Shown here: positions 37,665 through 48,087 of the stretch, piece after piece
How the letters are laid out: every line of letters begins with the position of its first letter
Position numbering within the stretch: the first letter of the stretch is position 1
NCBI GenBank assembly: GCA_023212695.1
Contig: JALCCG010000032.1
Location: 54,968 to 118,967 of the forward strand
Direction of reading: 5' to 3'
Source: Sporisorium sorghi
Lineage: Eukaryota; Basidiomycota; Ustilaginomycetes; Ustilaginales; Ustilaginaceae
DNA length: 64,000 bases
Position numbers and translations under genes: made by a program
The notes under the pieces: model-generated
The model's database searches: none
What the model was told of the DNA's origin: nothing
The model's input: the letters and a program-made list of their open reading frames with translations, nothing else

Positions 37665-40496
37665 ATGTCGTTCAAGAAGGATGAAGAGGTTGGGGCCACC
37701 GGCTTCTACCAGGACAAGACCTCGGTCATCCAAGAGGCTCGTGTCTTCAACGAGACTCCCATCAGCCCTCGCAAATGCCGCATCCTCCTCACCAAGGTTA
37801 TCTACCTCCTGTACATGGGCGAGACCTTCAGCCGTCAGGAGGCCACCACCCTCTTCTTCGGCGCCACCAAGCTCTTCCAGCACAAGGACCCCGCCCTCCG
37901 TCAGATGGTCTACCTCGCCATCAAGGAGCTCTGCCCCTTCTCCGACGACGTCATCATGGTCACCGCCTCCATCATGAAGGACATGCAGCCTAACGTCGAG
38001 GTCATCTACCGTCCCAATGCCATCCGTGGTCTCAGCCGCGTCGTCGACCCTTCCATGGTCCAGGGCCTCGAGCGTTTCTTCAAATCCGCCATTGTCGACA
38101 AAAACACCTCCATCAGCTCCGCCGCCCTAGTCTCGGCCTACCAGCTTCAGATCGCCGCCAGGGATGTGGTGCGCAGGTGGGGCAACGAGGCGCAGGAGGC
38201 CATCAACTCCAAGGGCTCCTCCAGTGCCGGCTTCTCCAGCGGCTTTGCTGGTGCTGGCAGCTACCTCGGCTTTGGCTCTTCCCAGTCGCAAGCGCAGAGC
38301 GCCTACCAGGCCGTCGCCAGCAGCAGCTACATCACTCAGTACCACGCCCTCGGTCTCCTCTACCTCATCCGTCAAGGCGACCGCATGGCCATCACCAAGC
38401 TCGTCCAGCAGCTTGGCGGTGGACGTGGAGGTGCTTCGAGCGGCCAAGGTAGCGTCCTCCGCAGCCCTTACGCCATTTGCATGCTCGTCCGATACGCTGC
38501 CAAGGTGGCCGAAGAGGACCCTAACCTCCGCGCACCCATGATGGAGCTCCTCGAGGGCTGGCTGCGTCACAAGAGCGACATGGTCAACTACGAGGCTGCC
38601 CGTGTCATTTGCGAGATGAAGAACGTCTCCGCCCAGGACCTCTACCGACCTATCGCTGTGCTTCAGCTCTTCCTCTCTTCGCCCAAGTCGACGCTCAAGT
38701 TCGCTGCCATCCGCACGCTCGCCAAGCTGGCGCAGACCCAGCCCGCTGCCGTGCAGACGTGCAACGTCGACATGGAGAACCTAATCACCGACACCAACAG
38801 GAGCATCGCCACTTACGCCATCACCACGCTGCTCAAGACCGGCAATGAAGCCTCCGTCGACCGTCTTATGAAGCAGATCAGCGGCTTCATGTCCGAGATC
38901 AGCGACGAGTTCAAGGTGATTGTCGTCGACGCTATCCGTAGCCTCTGCCTCAAGTTCCCCTCCAAGCAGACCGTCATGCTCAGCTTCCTCGCCGGCGTGC
39001 TGCGCGACGAGGGCGGTTTCGAGTACAAGCGCGCCGTCGTCGAGGCTATCTTTGACATGATCAAGTTCATCGGCGAATGCAAGGAGACGGCGCTCGCCCA
39101 CCTCTGCGAGTTTATCGAGGACTGCGAGTTCACCAAGCTCAGCGTGCGCATCCTCCACCTGCTTGGCGTCGAGGGTCCCAAGATGCCCCAGCCTCACAAG
39201 TACATCCGATACATCTACAACCGTGTCATTCTCGAAAACGCCATCGTTCGTGCGGCCGCCGTCAGCTCGCTCGCCAAGTTCGGTATCGCCGACAAGGCGC
39301 TCAACACGCGCATCAAGGTGCTGCTCGAGCGATGCCTCGACGATGTGGACGACGAGGTGCGCGACCGTGCTGCCATGTACCTGCGTGTGCTGCGCGAGTC
39401 GAGGCTGGCTGCCAAGGTGGTCAACGACGAGTCGAGCTACAAGCTTACGGCACTCGAGTCGGCGCTCCAGTCGTATGTCTCGGATCCTTCCTCGTCCACG
39501 AGCGGCTTTGACATTACCAAGATTCCGCGTGTCACTCGCGAAGAGGCTCGACAGGAGGCTCTCCGCGCCAAAAGCGAAGCCACGGCCAGCGTCGCCATGG
39601 CGGCCGATAGCTCGCAGAGCGTGCACAATGCCTCGAACAACGGCGCCTCGACGTCCAAGGCGGCTTCGGCGGCCGATTCCGAGACGCTGTATGCCAAGCA
39701 GCTCGCTGAGGTGCCTCAGTTTGCCGACTACGGCCCTGTGCTCAAGAGCTCGTCCAAGCCGGTCGAGCTGACCGAGTCCGAGACCGAGTACGTCGTGAGT
39801 GCGGTCAAGCACATCTTTGCCGAGCACGTTGTGATTCAGTACAACGTCACCAACACGTTGCCAGATACGGTGCTCGAGAACATTGCCGTCGTGGTGGGTG
39901 GTGCTGCGGAGGCGGGTCTGCGCGAGGACTTTATTGTGACCGTGCCGGCGCTATCGGCGCAGAGCCCGAGTGGAGCGGTGTACGTCTCGTTTACACGCGA
40001 GGGTGGCGCTACCGACTATGCGCAGGGCACGCTGTCCAACACGCTGCGCTTCGTATCGAAGGAAGTGGACCCGTCGTCGGGCGAGCCCGAGGAAGAAGGG
40101 TACGACGACGAGTATCAGACCGAGGAGCTCGAGCTGGGCGTTGCGGACTACATCAAGCCCGTGTACGCCAACTTTGGCGAGGAGTGGGACAAGATGGCCT
40201 CGGCACCGGCGGCGACCGAGACGTTTGCGCTGACGGCGCTCGACGGGCTCACGACGGCGTGCGATACGCTGATCGAGCTGCTGGGCATGATGCCGTTGGG
40301 CGGGACCGAGTCGCCAGCGTCGACGTCGGTGCATACGTTGAATCTGTCGGGTGCGGTAGCGAGCCCGGGTAAGGCGGTGAAGGCATTGACGCGGTGCAGG
40401 ATGACGTTTGCTGCGGGTCAGGGCGTAACCATGGAGCTGTCGGTGCGGGCTGAATCGGAGGCGGCTTGTCAGCTTGTCATGAGCGCTATTGCGTGA
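37665..40496 (+). CDS. SEC21: Coatomer subunit gamma (gamma-COP)
   Basis: A subunit of the COPI coat that buds retrograde vesicles from the Golgi to the ER. The ATG at 37665 gives 943 residues, close to the usual 870-935. The start, MSFKKDEEVGATGFYQDKTS, and the following VFNETPISPRKCRILLTKVIYLL are strongly conserved in gamma-COP. Residues 1-570 form the adaptin/HEAT trunk. A linker rich in Ser, Ala and Asn occupies about 630-680. The appendage domain follows, with YVVSAVKHIFAEHVVIQYNVTNTL near 710-735 and a platform subdomain ending in CRMTFAAGQGVTMELSVRA. Codons are very strongly C-ending, as expected for a highly expressed gene. No intron is present. The stop faces the NSE2 stop 171 bp away. 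Confidence 0.97.
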   Translation: MSFKKDEEVGATGFYQDKTSVIQEARVFNETPISPRKCRILLTKVIYLLYMGETFSRQEATTLFFGATKLFQHKDPALRQMVYLAIKELCPFSDDVIMVTASIMKDMQPNVEVIYRPNAIRGLSRVVDPSMVQGLERFFKSAIVDKNTSISSAALVSAYQLQIAARDVVRRWGNEAQEAINSKGSSSAGFSSGFAGAGSYLGFGSSQSQAQSAYQAVASSSYITQYHALGLLYLIRQGDRMAITKLVQQLGGGRGGASSGQGSVLRSPYAICMLVRYAAKVAEEDPNLRAPMMELLEGWLRHKSDMVNYEAARVICEMKNVSAQDLYRPIAVLQLFLSSPKSTLKFAAIRTLAKLAQTQPAAVQTCNVDMENLITDTNRSIATYAITTLLKTGNEASVDRLMKQISGFMSEISDEFKVIVVDAIRSLCLKFPSKQTVMLSFLAGVLRDEGGFEYKRAVVEAIFDMIKFIGECKETALAHLCEFIEDCEFTKLSVRILHLLGVEGPKMPQPHKYIRYIYNRVILENAIVRAAAVSSLAKFGIADKALNTRIKVLLERCLDDVDDEVRDRAAMYLRVLRESRLAAKVVNDESSYKLTALESALQSYVSDPSSSTSGFDITKIPRVTREEARQEALRAKSEATASVAMAADSSQSVHNASNNGASTSKAASAADSETLYAKQLAEVPQFADYGPVLKSSSKPVELTESETEYVVSAVKHIFAEHVVIQYNVTNTLPDTVLENIAVVVGGAAEAGLREDFIVTVPALSAQSPSGAVYVSFTREGGATDYAQGTLSNTLRFVSKEVDPSSGEPEEEGYDDEYQTEELELGVADYIKPVYANFGEEWDKMASAPAATETFALTALDGLTTACDTLIELLGMMPLGGTESPASTSVHTLNLSGAVASPGKAVKALTRCRMTFAAGQGVTMELSVRAESEAACQLVMSAIA

Positions 40497-40667
40497 GGAG
40501 CCTTCAACCTTTCCCTTGCACACCTTACAGTGTACGTTCGATCATTCGCAATCTTGTTTATTTCCCCACACTTGCTCAGAGGGCGCTCTTTGCCGCACGT
40601 GCTCTTCATCAGGACAATGAAAACGTGTTCTGAGACAAATGTGAATGCGAAAAAGTGTGAAGTGATG

Positions 40668-41754
40668 CTAGTACAAAACGGTAGACGTCTGTCGGCGAGC
40701 AATGAGACGCTCTTCTTCGCGTCGCTTGAAGGCGGCCACTTTTTTGACGAGCAGAGGATCCTGTTTGAGCGAGCGCATGCTGACGTTGGCCATGCACGAC
40801 GAAGCGGGGCAGCGGTTGTTGCCTGCTGCGACGTATTCTGTGATGGCTGCGCGCGAGTACGAATGGGTGCAGAGCGTGCTGTGTCGGTGCAAAGCAAAGC
40901 AAAGGGAAACAAGTGTCAGCTGAGCGGAGAAGCGATGACAGCGACTCGACAGCATTGAATCTGAAGACGTACTTTGAGAGGGGGTCTTCCATGATGTTGG
41001 TCGTGAGCGGACACCGGAAGTTCTGCACCACGCCGCCGGTCTGGATCTCGTCGTCTTCGTCCTCGTGGTCCTCGTCGCCGGGTTCGGCCGGGATGAGGTC
41101 CTTGACCAGCGGCATCGGTCCGTCCTCCTTGGCCACCCAGACGGTATTCTTAAAGTTGTGATAGCTGGCATTCTTGGCGTACTTCTGACGCGCCGTCTGC
41201 TTGGTGTACCTATCAAGCTGAGTCTGGACGTCTTCCTTGTATCGCTTTGCCGGGTCGTCGAGTGCGACGCCCGTGTGAAGGTCCTGCGCGATCTCGTCGA
41301 GCACCTTCCTGCGGATCGCCTTCTCCGCCTGGGCATCGATGAGCTCCCGCAGGTCTACGTCGGCCTGCTCGAGCTCGGTGCATTCGTCGTGCGCGCGGAA
41401 GGCCTCGGCCACCTGCTCGGCGGTCTCGTTGAGCAGCTCGATGCATCTCACGATGCTCTGGTCCTGCGATTTCAGTTCGGCTGTCAGGCTGCGGATGTTG
41501 GGGACATGCTCTCGACCCAGGGGCTGCGGTCGGAGCTCGGCGTCAAGGTCGATGGCGGCGGATGCGGGCGCTCTGGATGATGAGGCGGTAGCGTTGCTGC
41601 GAGAGCCGCTCGGTCCGACTACTGAAGAGGAGGAGGCGGCGGCGGTGCCATTGGTGGATCGGGTGAGCTGCGATCGTCGTTGTGAGGGCGGGGCTACGTC
41701 TTCGGTCTCGTCCTCGCTGTCGTCGACTCGACGGCGCCTTGTTGAGCTCGGCAT
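40668..41754 (-). CDS. NSE2: SMC5/6-complex SUMO E3 ligase (NSE2/MMS21)
   Basis: Two exons, 41754-40973 and 40878-40668, separated by a 94-bp intron with a GTACGT donor and CACAG acceptor. The spliced product is 330 residues. The N-terminus is acidic, Arg- and Ser-rich. The middle is helical and expected to pack on the SMC5 arm. The C-terminal SP-RING finger is only complete after splicing: CPLTTNIMEDPL is encoded in exon 1 and CTHSYSRAAITEY plus CPASSC in exon 2, supplying the Cys/His zinc ligands. The tail KRREEERLIARRQ is basic. NSE2 SUMOylates substrates in DNA repair and in rDNA and telomere maintenance. The unspliced frame loses the finger, so the intron is needed for function. Confidence 0.88.
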
Positions 41755-42239
41755 GGTGGGTGAAGTGGTGGTTGGGAGTTAGAGAGTGAAAGCAGGTCTC
41801 CGCAGCTCGGGGTGTGTGTGTGTCAAGCGACTGATCAAAGAGACTCACAAAGTGTTGCTCTCGACTCCAACACTCGATTTGACTGAGCATCGCCATCAAG
41901 TCGGAAATTTCAGCACAGCAGCTCCACTTTCCGTTTTCGAGCGACGACATCGCCATTTCCAACCGCAATTTTTCCGCATCCCTCTCTTGTTCAGGGTCTG
42001 TCTCCCTCTGCCACAGCAACTCAGCAGCCGAGGCTCTCTCCAGCCTCGCGCGACGCGTTGAGTGGACTCGCATTTGAAGGCATTCCAGCACGGTTCAGGA
42101 AAAGTTTAAACCCGAAAAAAAAAAAAAAAAAAAAAAAAAAGTCCAGCCAGAAAAAATTTCCCTTCCGCGACGCGGGTTTGCCTCCCCAAAAAAAATCGAA
42201 AGTCGATATGACGCTGCTGCTGCTGCTCGCTGTTCGAAG

Positions 42240-42282
<43 letters not shown>

Positions 42283-42559
42283 GTGTCGCACCGGAAAGCA
42301 TAGATTCATCGAGTCGTTCGAGTACCATCTTGACGACCTCCTACCTCCTACCTTATCCGAACCTTCTGTCGCATCTCCATCTTTCTCGTCTGGACTCTGC
42401 ACGGAAACAGCCCTGTCTCGACACAGCAACACGATCAAGGTAGCACCACAGCTTTGCATTTGACGGAAGCACTGCGATTCGAGGTCGTCGCAGGATCCAT
42501 CACTAGTAGCATCGTCGACAAGCCATTCAAAAGGGTTTCTATCCTCCCCTCACGTCAAG
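41755..42559. other. Divergent promoter region (NSE2 / CTP synthase) with long A and T runs
   Basis: It contains 26 A at 42115-42140 and 40 T at 42242-42281, about 100 bp apart and potentially base-pairing. No gene is supported. Translations of poly-Lys and poly-Phe here are artefacts. Confidence 0.5.
42115..42281. repeat. Inverted homopolymer pair (A26 ... T40)
   Basis: An uninterrupted A run at 42115-42140 and T run at 42242-42281 flank a 101-bp spacer, about 280-445 bp upstream of the CTP synthase start. Such tracts exclude nucleosomes in fungal promoters. Run lengths may be affected by sequencing error. Confidence 0.85.
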
Positions 42560-44614
42560 ATGAAGTACATCGTGGTCAGCGGAGGTGTCATCTCCGGCAT
42601 CGGCAAGGGCGTCATCGCCTCCTCCACTGGTCTCTTGCTCAAGACGCTCGGCCTTCGCGTCACTGCCATCAAGGTCGACCCTTACATGAACATCGATGCC
42701 GGTACCATGTCCCCTACCGAGCACGGTGAGGTGTATGTCCTCGACGACGGAGGAGAGGCTGATCTCGATCTCGGCAACTACGAACGATACCTCGACGTCA
42801 CGTTGAGCCGCGACAACAACATCACCACAGGAAAGATCTACCGCGAGGTTATCGAGAAGGAGCGCAAGGGCGACTACCTCGGCAAGACTGTTCAGATCGT
42901 GCCTCATCTCACCAACGCCATTCAGGACTGGATCGAGCGTGTGGCTCAGCGACCCGTTGACGGCAGCGGCGAGTCTCCCGAAGTCTGCATCATCGAACTC
43001 GGTGGTACGGTCGGTGACATCGAGTCGGCCCCCTTCGTCGAGGCCATGCGTCAGTTCCAGTTCCGCGTCGGTCACGACAACTTTGCTCTCATTCACGTCA
43101 GTCTCGTCCCCGTCATCGGTGGCGAGCAGAAGACAAAGCCTACTCAAGCAGCCATCCGCGATCTGCGTGGTCTCGGTCTCGTGCCGGACATGATCGCCGC
43201 TCGCTGCCCCGTTCCTCTTGAACGCGCGGTTATCAACAAGCTCTCCATGTTCTGCCACGTTGGGCCCGAGCAAGTCATGGCCGTCCACGACGTTTCCTCT
43301 ACCTACCACGTCCCCCTCTTGCTCGAGGAGCAGGGCATGGTGCGTTTCTTCCAGAAGCGTCTCGGTCTCGATGTCAACGGAAGTATCGCACGTCCCATAA
43401 AGGAGCAGGGCAACGAGTTGCGTCGACGATGGCGCGACCTCACCGTGGGACACGACCGCATGATCGACAAGGTTGAGATTGTGCTCGTTGGCAAGTACAC
43501 CTCGTTGCACGACTCGTACATGTCCGTGGTCAAGTCGCTCGAGCACGCTGCGCTTCGATGCCACCGCAAGCTCGAGCTCAAATGGGTCGAGTCGAGCGAC
43601 CTCGAGCCTGCTGCCGAGAGCGAGAACCCGGTCAAGTACCACCAGGCCTGGCAGGCGCTCTGCTCGGCCAAGGGTATCCTTGTGCCTGGTGGCTTCGGCA
43701 CGCGTGGTACCGAGGGCATGATCAGCGCAGCACGCTGGGCGCGCGAGAAGCGCGTCCCCTACCTTGGCATCTGCCTCGGTTTCCAGATCGCCGTCATCGA
43801 ATACGTCCGCAACGTGCTCGGTATCGAGACGGCTGGCTCTGCCGAGCTCGACGCGCACTGCAAGGACCCTGTGATCATCTACATGCCCGAGATCAGCAAG
43901 ACGCACCTCGGTGGAACCATGCGTCTCGGCCTGCGACCTTCTATCTTCCAAAGGGGCACATCGGAGTGGAGCAAGATCCAACAGCTGTACGGCGGGCAGC
44001 CAGTCGTGTGGGAGCGCCACCGTCACCGATACGAGGTCAACCCGGAGTACGTCGAGCGCATCGAGAGTGCTGCTGCCAACCCGTCGGCGAAAGCGACACC
44101 ACAAAAGATCCCGAGCGATATCCCTGCTGCGTCGCCGCCGTTCACGTCGCCAAGGCTCGGCTCGTCGGCTGCTGTGGAAGAGGTGTTCTTGGGCGTGGAC
44201 GAGCTCAAGTTCGTCGGTAGGGACGAGAAGGGCGAGCGTATGCAGATTGCCGAGCTGCGCCATCACCCGTACTTTGTTGGCATGCAGGCGCACCCCGAGT
44301 TCTGCTCGCGTCCGCTCAACCCCTCGCCGCCCTTCCTCGGCTTCATCGCCGCCTCGGCCGGCTTGCTTGAGGAACAGCTGGCTATGCAGAAGAACTACGT
44401 CCCACCGCACCCGAAGAGCCATATGATTTCGGAATCGGAGATGATTAAGCGTAGGGAGGCGGGCGAGGTGGACGATAAGCCGGCCACCACGCCTCCTGGT
44501 GCGGCGACGCCGACAAGGAGCTTGAGCGTCAACAAGGGGCCCAAGGCGGATCTGGCTGTCGCGGCTCGCATTGCGGCGGCGGAGAAGGCCAATGGATCGG
44601 CGGCGGATCACTGA
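42560..44614 (+). CDS. URA7: CTP synthase
   Basis: It makes CTP from UTP, ATP and glutamine, the last step of pyrimidine nucleotide synthesis. The 684-residue frame starts at ATG with [22 protein letters not shown], the conserved synthetase P-loop. [29 protein letters not shown] follows at about residues 40-70 with the Mg/ATP-binding acidic residues. The glutamine amidotransferase domain occupies about 310-600. The nucleophile Cys is at about 405 in LGICLGFQ. The downstream catalytic His is in MQAHPEF near 577. A fungal-type insert (about 505-545) and a 90-residue C-terminal tail rich in Ala, Thr and Pro make it longer than yeast Ura7 (579). No intron is needed. The 700-codon frame on the opposite strand is a shadow. 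Confidence 0.97.
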   Translation: MKYIVVSGGVISGIGKGVIASSTGLLLKTLGLRVTAIKVDPYMNIDAGTMSPTEHGEVYVLDDGGEADLDLGNYERYLDVTLSRDNNITTGKIYREVIEKERKGDYLGKTVQIVPHLTNAIQDWIERVAQRPVDGSGESPEVCIIELGGTVGDIESAPFVEAMRQFQFRVGHDNFALIHVSLVPVIGGEQKTKPTQAAIRDLRGLGLVPDMIAARCPVPLERAVINKLSMFCHVGPEQVMAVHDVSSTYHVPLLLEEQGMVRFFQKRLGLDVNGSIARPIKEQGNELRRRWRDLTVGHDRMIDKVEIVLVGKYTSLHDSYMSVVKSLEHAALRCHRKLELKWVESSDLEPAAESENPVKYHQAWQALCSAKGILVPGGFGTRGTEGMISAARWAREKRVPYLGICLGFQIAVIEYVRNVLGIETAGSAELDAHCKDPVIIYMPEISKTHLGGTMRLGLRPSIFQRGTSEWSKIQQLYGGQPVVWERHRHRYEVNPEYVERIESAAANPSAKATPQKIPSDIPAASPPFTSPRLGSSAAVEEVFLGVDELKFVGRDEKGERMQIAELRHHPYFVGMQAHPEFCSRPLNPSPPFLGFIAASAGLLEEQLAMQKNYVPPHPKSHMISESEMIKRREAGEVDDKPATTPPGAATPTRSLSVNKGPKADLAVAARIAAAEKANGSAADH

Positions 44615-44742
44615 GGCTGCTCGCGTTCGAATGCAATACACTTTTTTTCGTTAGTAGACAGGTCTCTTATTTGCTTGACACAGGAAACGACGAGTCCGAT
44701 ATCCTTTGTACTTTCTCTCGCTCTCGCATCACAATCAATTCA

Positions 44743-45533
44743 TCAAGCTAGCAGTTGCATCCGGAGAGACGGTGTGCAGAGCAGGCTAGTCATGGCTGCA
44801 CGGACGATGACGAAGTACTCGCACCGAGCACGGCAATGCTGCGCTGCAGCCTCAGCTCCAAGGTTTTCTACAACCTCAGGGTCCGACTCCTCGCTGGACG
44901 CCAAAACGCGGGCTGCAGCTAGCTGAACCTCGAGGCGCGCTGGGCCGTCCAACAGTGCATGCAGTCGGAATTTCGAGTCAAATGAGCTAACCCGTCCAAC
45001 GCTCCCTCTCTGTCATCAGATGAGGTTGGCGGACCCTCCCTCCTTGCGTTTCACTCTGCATGCGGGCAGATAGTGACGCAGCTCAGCAGGCGCTTCATCT
45101 TGAAGTGCTGCTGTCACGAGCGTGAGGAGCTGTGGGAAAGGAGTCAGTGGTGATGTCAGTTGAAAGGCGGAGGGCGGATTGGGCTCGAGAGCTGATTTCG
45201 TCGTTGTGGCTTGCTGTCACGATTGCTGTCACTTAGTAACGGAGGGTTCAGATCTTCTCATCCGATAGTGTAGCTTGGCCTGCTGACCGTCCGATGTCCC
45301 AAACCAATCCGGGCTCTGCTGCAGGGTGGCGCATTCTAGGATCAAGCACAATCTATCCGACAGCTTGCGTTCATCAGCGCGTACCCTGCCTCCCGGCCCT
45401 CCTGTCGAGCCAGTTCATCTCTCTGCGCATTGTTAGGGGAGCCTGCGGTATCGAGCCTTCTCCAAGCCGCAGGTAGACTCACCCTGCCCAATGAGGCAAC
45501 GCAGACAGGGTTGGACCGGGCCCGCGATGCAGG
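44743..45533 (-). CDS. Cryptic multi-exon gene, 5' end unresolved
   Basis: I assembled this by reading splice signals; no single long frame shows it. Exon A (about 45533-45483) ends at a GTGAGT donor. Exon B (45213-45055) follows a 269-bp intron that carries TTACTAAG, a good branch site, about 20 bases before the TGACAG acceptor. Exon C (45009-44743) ends in TGA. Exons B and C are in the same frame, separated by TGATGA stops that a 45-bp GTGAAA...GATGACAG intron would remove; an alternative donor further upstream is also in phase. The product (about 157 residues) includes PFPQLLTLVTAALQDEAPAE and then LEVQLAAARVLASSEE, and looks helical. I recognise no family. The start codon is not located; it may lie in 45540-45950. 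The reading could be fortuitous in GC-rich DNA. Confidence 0.4.
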
Positions 45534-45956
45534 CTTGATGAACCCACGTCAAGTGCGTTTCGTGCCAAGTGTGGGACCGAACCCTCCCGTCCATGCCTCA
45601 CGCACACGCTTGAGTGTGGTCCGCTCGTGCAGCTGCCGAATTTGGGACCGCTCAACAGCCGGGTAAGCTGGCGTGGGCGATGAGCCGGTTCATACAAAAA
45701 GCCAACAGAGGATCTGAACCTGCGTTTTACTTTCGAAGGTCGTCCCCCCGCTTGTCGTCTCCCGCTCCACTGTTTACTGTCTACGAAGCCTGGTGCTCTC
45801 GTCTCCCTGTCAAGGCTTCCACTACCTTCTCTAATAGTTCGGGCCGGTCCCAGCTTCAACACGCTCTCTTTACCACCAGCCGCACGGACTGCAAGGCTCA
45901 CCCAACCAACGCACTCGACACACGCTTCTGCACCTTTACCCAGTAAGAGCAAAACA

Positions 45957-47636
45957 ATGACCGCGACTCACCCCAAACCAGCCAGCATCAAGATCCGCAC
46001 CACCGGCAGGGGCCACCAGCGCCAGACCGCCTCCTGCCTCGACCGCCCCGTGGTGTGGTACGACGACGACAGCGACAGCGACGCGGGCGACGAGGATACG
46101 CGGGAGGACGGACCATACATAGGCGTGGAGCGCGGAGACAACGATGAAGACGCCGACAGCACAGATAGCGCCGAGAGTGCCGAGAGCAGCGAATCGGTGT
46201 CGACGCCCGAGTCGTCGCCGCCGCCGAACCGGCATGCGCTGCTGCACGGCCAAGACGACGGGGCAGTTGCGTTTGGAGCGTTCGATGCGGATGGGAATTG
46301 GGTGTGGTCGAAGGTGCGCCCTAGGGACGAGGCAGACGATGGGGACGGGGAGGTAGGAGGGAGGATGGTGAGCGCGCAGCCGGTGCTGAATCGGCATGAC
46401 CGGGCGCAGATGGTCATGGCTGGCAGTGTGGTCCCACGGGCCTCAGGTCACTTCTGGACAACCGGCGGCGGTCTGGATGCAGACCACCACGACGACAAAG
46501 CATTCGACGTTGTCGGCTACACATCGTACCCCTCTCGCACCGAAGCATCCAGCGAAGGGCACAGCATCGTCCTGCCCGTACGGATCCGGCTCGAAGACGA
46601 CTCGTCCAGCGACGAGAGCGAGTCGAGCAGCACCACCACCTCCTCTACCAACAGCGACCCCGAAGCCCGCCGGCTCGCCAGCCTGCACATGCTGCAGCGC
46701 ATCAACCGAAGCGTCGCCATCCCGCCGCGCCGCGCCTCTGCTGCCAGCCCACGCCTGGGCCACGGCTGTGCGCCGCGCCGACCGCCGTCGCTCGACGAGA
46801 TCTCGCACCGCGTTGTATCTGGCTGCGGTGGACGCACAACGCCACCTGGGAGTGCGGTGCCGCAGCAGCGGGCGGTGAGCTGCCCCTCCCCCTTGCCGCT
46901 ACAACGTGCGTGGTTCGGAGAGGTCGAGGTGATGGTCACGCCGCCGACGCCGCGCATGCCGGTGGAGAGGATCCCCGGGGTGGTGCTGCGCAGCGCGCAC
47001 ACGCCGGCTTGCACGTTTCTGACGGACGCGGGGGGCAATCTGGCAGCGCCCGCGTTTGACGTCGCACCGGGGAGACAGATCATGCTACGGGAAAGGGAGG
47101 AGCAGGCCAAGGAGTGGCTGGAGGGGTTTAAGCGCCAACAACAGCAGCAGGAAAGGCAGGGTCTCAATGTCAATCTCAACGCGGGCGCGGGAAGCGTCGC
47201 TCCGCCCATGGCGAACGGCGAACAGGCCGCGGCGACGTTCACGCCGAGCAGCCCTATGAGAGGGAAGACGTACCCCGCGTTGGCGAGCGGTGAGGACGAC
47301 GGCGCGCTCAGGATGCAGTCTCAGGCCGGTGGTGGGCCGCCGATCCCACCGCGCCGGCGCAGCTTCGCCCCCCGCGTTTCCGGGCAGCTCCAGCCAGCTG
47401 CCGCCACGCCGTCAAGTAGTGCGACGGCGTCGGCTGCAGACGAAACATCAGTCGAGGCAGCACACTCGGCAAATCAAGGTGGCACTCTGAGGAACAATGT
47501 GCCAACAGCTGCCGCTCCGCCGACCCGTAGGTCGTTGGTGGCACGACTCAGTCTGCGCAGGTCGAGCAAGGAGGTCAAGACGGCGCAGGGAGCATTGCTA
47601 GGTTCTCGCAAGCCTGTGGTGCTTGCTCCAGCCTGA
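45957..47636 (+). CDS. Unrecognised acidic/low-complexity protein
   Basis: The frame starts at ATG (45957) and encodes 559 residues with no intron. I do not recognise it. Residues 32-75 are strongly acidic (runs of Asp, Glu and Ser after RPVVWYDDD). Around 215-235 is a Ser/Asp/Glu/Thr run. A more ordered part at about 320-390 contains WFGEVEVMVTPPTPRMPVER and QIMLREREEQAKEWLEGFK. The C-terminus is Arg/Ser-rich (RRSLVARLSLRRSS). There are several PP- and SP-type motifs that could be phosphorylation or SH3 sites. There is no signal peptide or membrane segment. It is divergent from the cryptic minus-strand gene. Coding potential is supported by length and C/G-ending codons. Confidence 0.65.
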   Translation: MTATHPKPASIKIRTTGRGHQRQTASCLDRPVVWYDDDSDSDAGDEDTREDGPYIGVERGDNDEDADSTDSAESAESSESVSTPESSPPPNRHALLHGQDDGAVAFGAFDADGNWVWSKVRPRDEADDGDGEVGGRMVSAQPVLNRHDRAQMVMAGSVVPRASGHFWTTGGGLDADHHDDKAFDVVGYTSYPSRTEASSEGHSIVLPVRIRLEDDSSSDESESSSTTTSSTNSDPEARRLASLHMLQRINRSVAIPPRRASAASPRLGHGCAPRRPPSLDEISHRVVSGCGGRTTPPGSAVPQQRAVSCPSPLPLQRAWFGEVEVMVTPPTPRMPVERIPGVVLRSAHTPACTFLTDAGGNLAAPAFDVAPGRQIMLREREEQAKEWLEGFKRQQQQQERQGLNVNLNAGAGSVAPPMANGEQAAATFTPSSPMRGKTYPALASGEDDGALRMQSQAGGGPPIPPRRRSFAPRVSGQLQPAAATPSSSATASAADETSVEAAHSANQGGTLRNNVPTAAAPPTRRSLVARLSLRRSSKEVKTAQGALLGSRKPVVLAPA

Positions 47637-47736
47637 GAATGGGATTGAACATGTTCAGATTTATGGTAGCTAATCGTCCCGTTGCAAGCCAAGCTGTTGA
47701 CCAGAGGAAGAACGCGAAGATTGACAGGCTGTGTTG

Positions 47737-47760
47737 TGCTGTGCTGTGCTGTGCTGTGCT
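47737..47760. repeat. TGTGC pentanucleotide repeat
   Basis: About five units of TGTGC, 100 bp downstream of the 559-residue gene. Confidence 0.85.
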
Positions 47761-47984
47761 ATTAGATCGGGAGAAGAGAAACCGATGAATTTTCACAGAG
47801 TGTTACGCCGTCAAGCAGCACAATTTGAAAATATATTTTGCATCAAAACTCGGCCGAGGTTCACCTTCGTCGGAACCGAGAAATCGAAAAGCAAATTTGT
47901 CCGCGCCTCGACTGCGCGACCAGCACAGCAATCGCAGCGCCGAGACAGACGAGCAACTGGAGATCCAGAGAAGCCTTGCTGGAG

Positions 47985-47987
<3 letters not shown>

Positions 47988-48018
<31 letters not shown>
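47988..48018. repeat. AG dinucleotide repeat in the RPS28 leader
   Basis: About 15 AG units, 70-100 bp before the RPS28 start codon. Purine-rich tracts of this kind are common in fungal ribosomal-protein promoters and leaders. Confidence 0.85.
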
Positions 48019-48022
<4 letters not shown>

Positions 48023-48087
48023 CCGAACGTCTTCGCCATCAAATCCTCCTTCTCACCTTTCCAAGCACATCGCCTAATATCGTCAAT

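Larger units (their letters stand above)
47637..48087. other. Intergenic upstream of RPS28
   Basis: 451 bp holding the previous gene's 3' flank, a TGTGC array (47737-47760), an AG array (47988-48018) and the RPS28 5' leader. No other gene is seen. Confidence 0.5.

Noticed and set aside
42058..42459. Poly-Lys/poly-Phe frames
   Set aside because: Produced by the A26 and T40 homopolymers in the promoter region.
42539..44641. 700-codon minus-strand frame opposite CTP synthase
   Set aside because: A shadow of a highly biased gene. The CTP synthase motifs are unequivocal on the plus strand and the antisense product has no recognisable domain.
45590..45760. tRNA-like T-arm patterns (for example a GGTTCAGATCC loop on minus near 45710)
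   Set aside because: The stems do not pair properly and no anticodon arm or acceptor stem can be drawn; not a tRNA gene.
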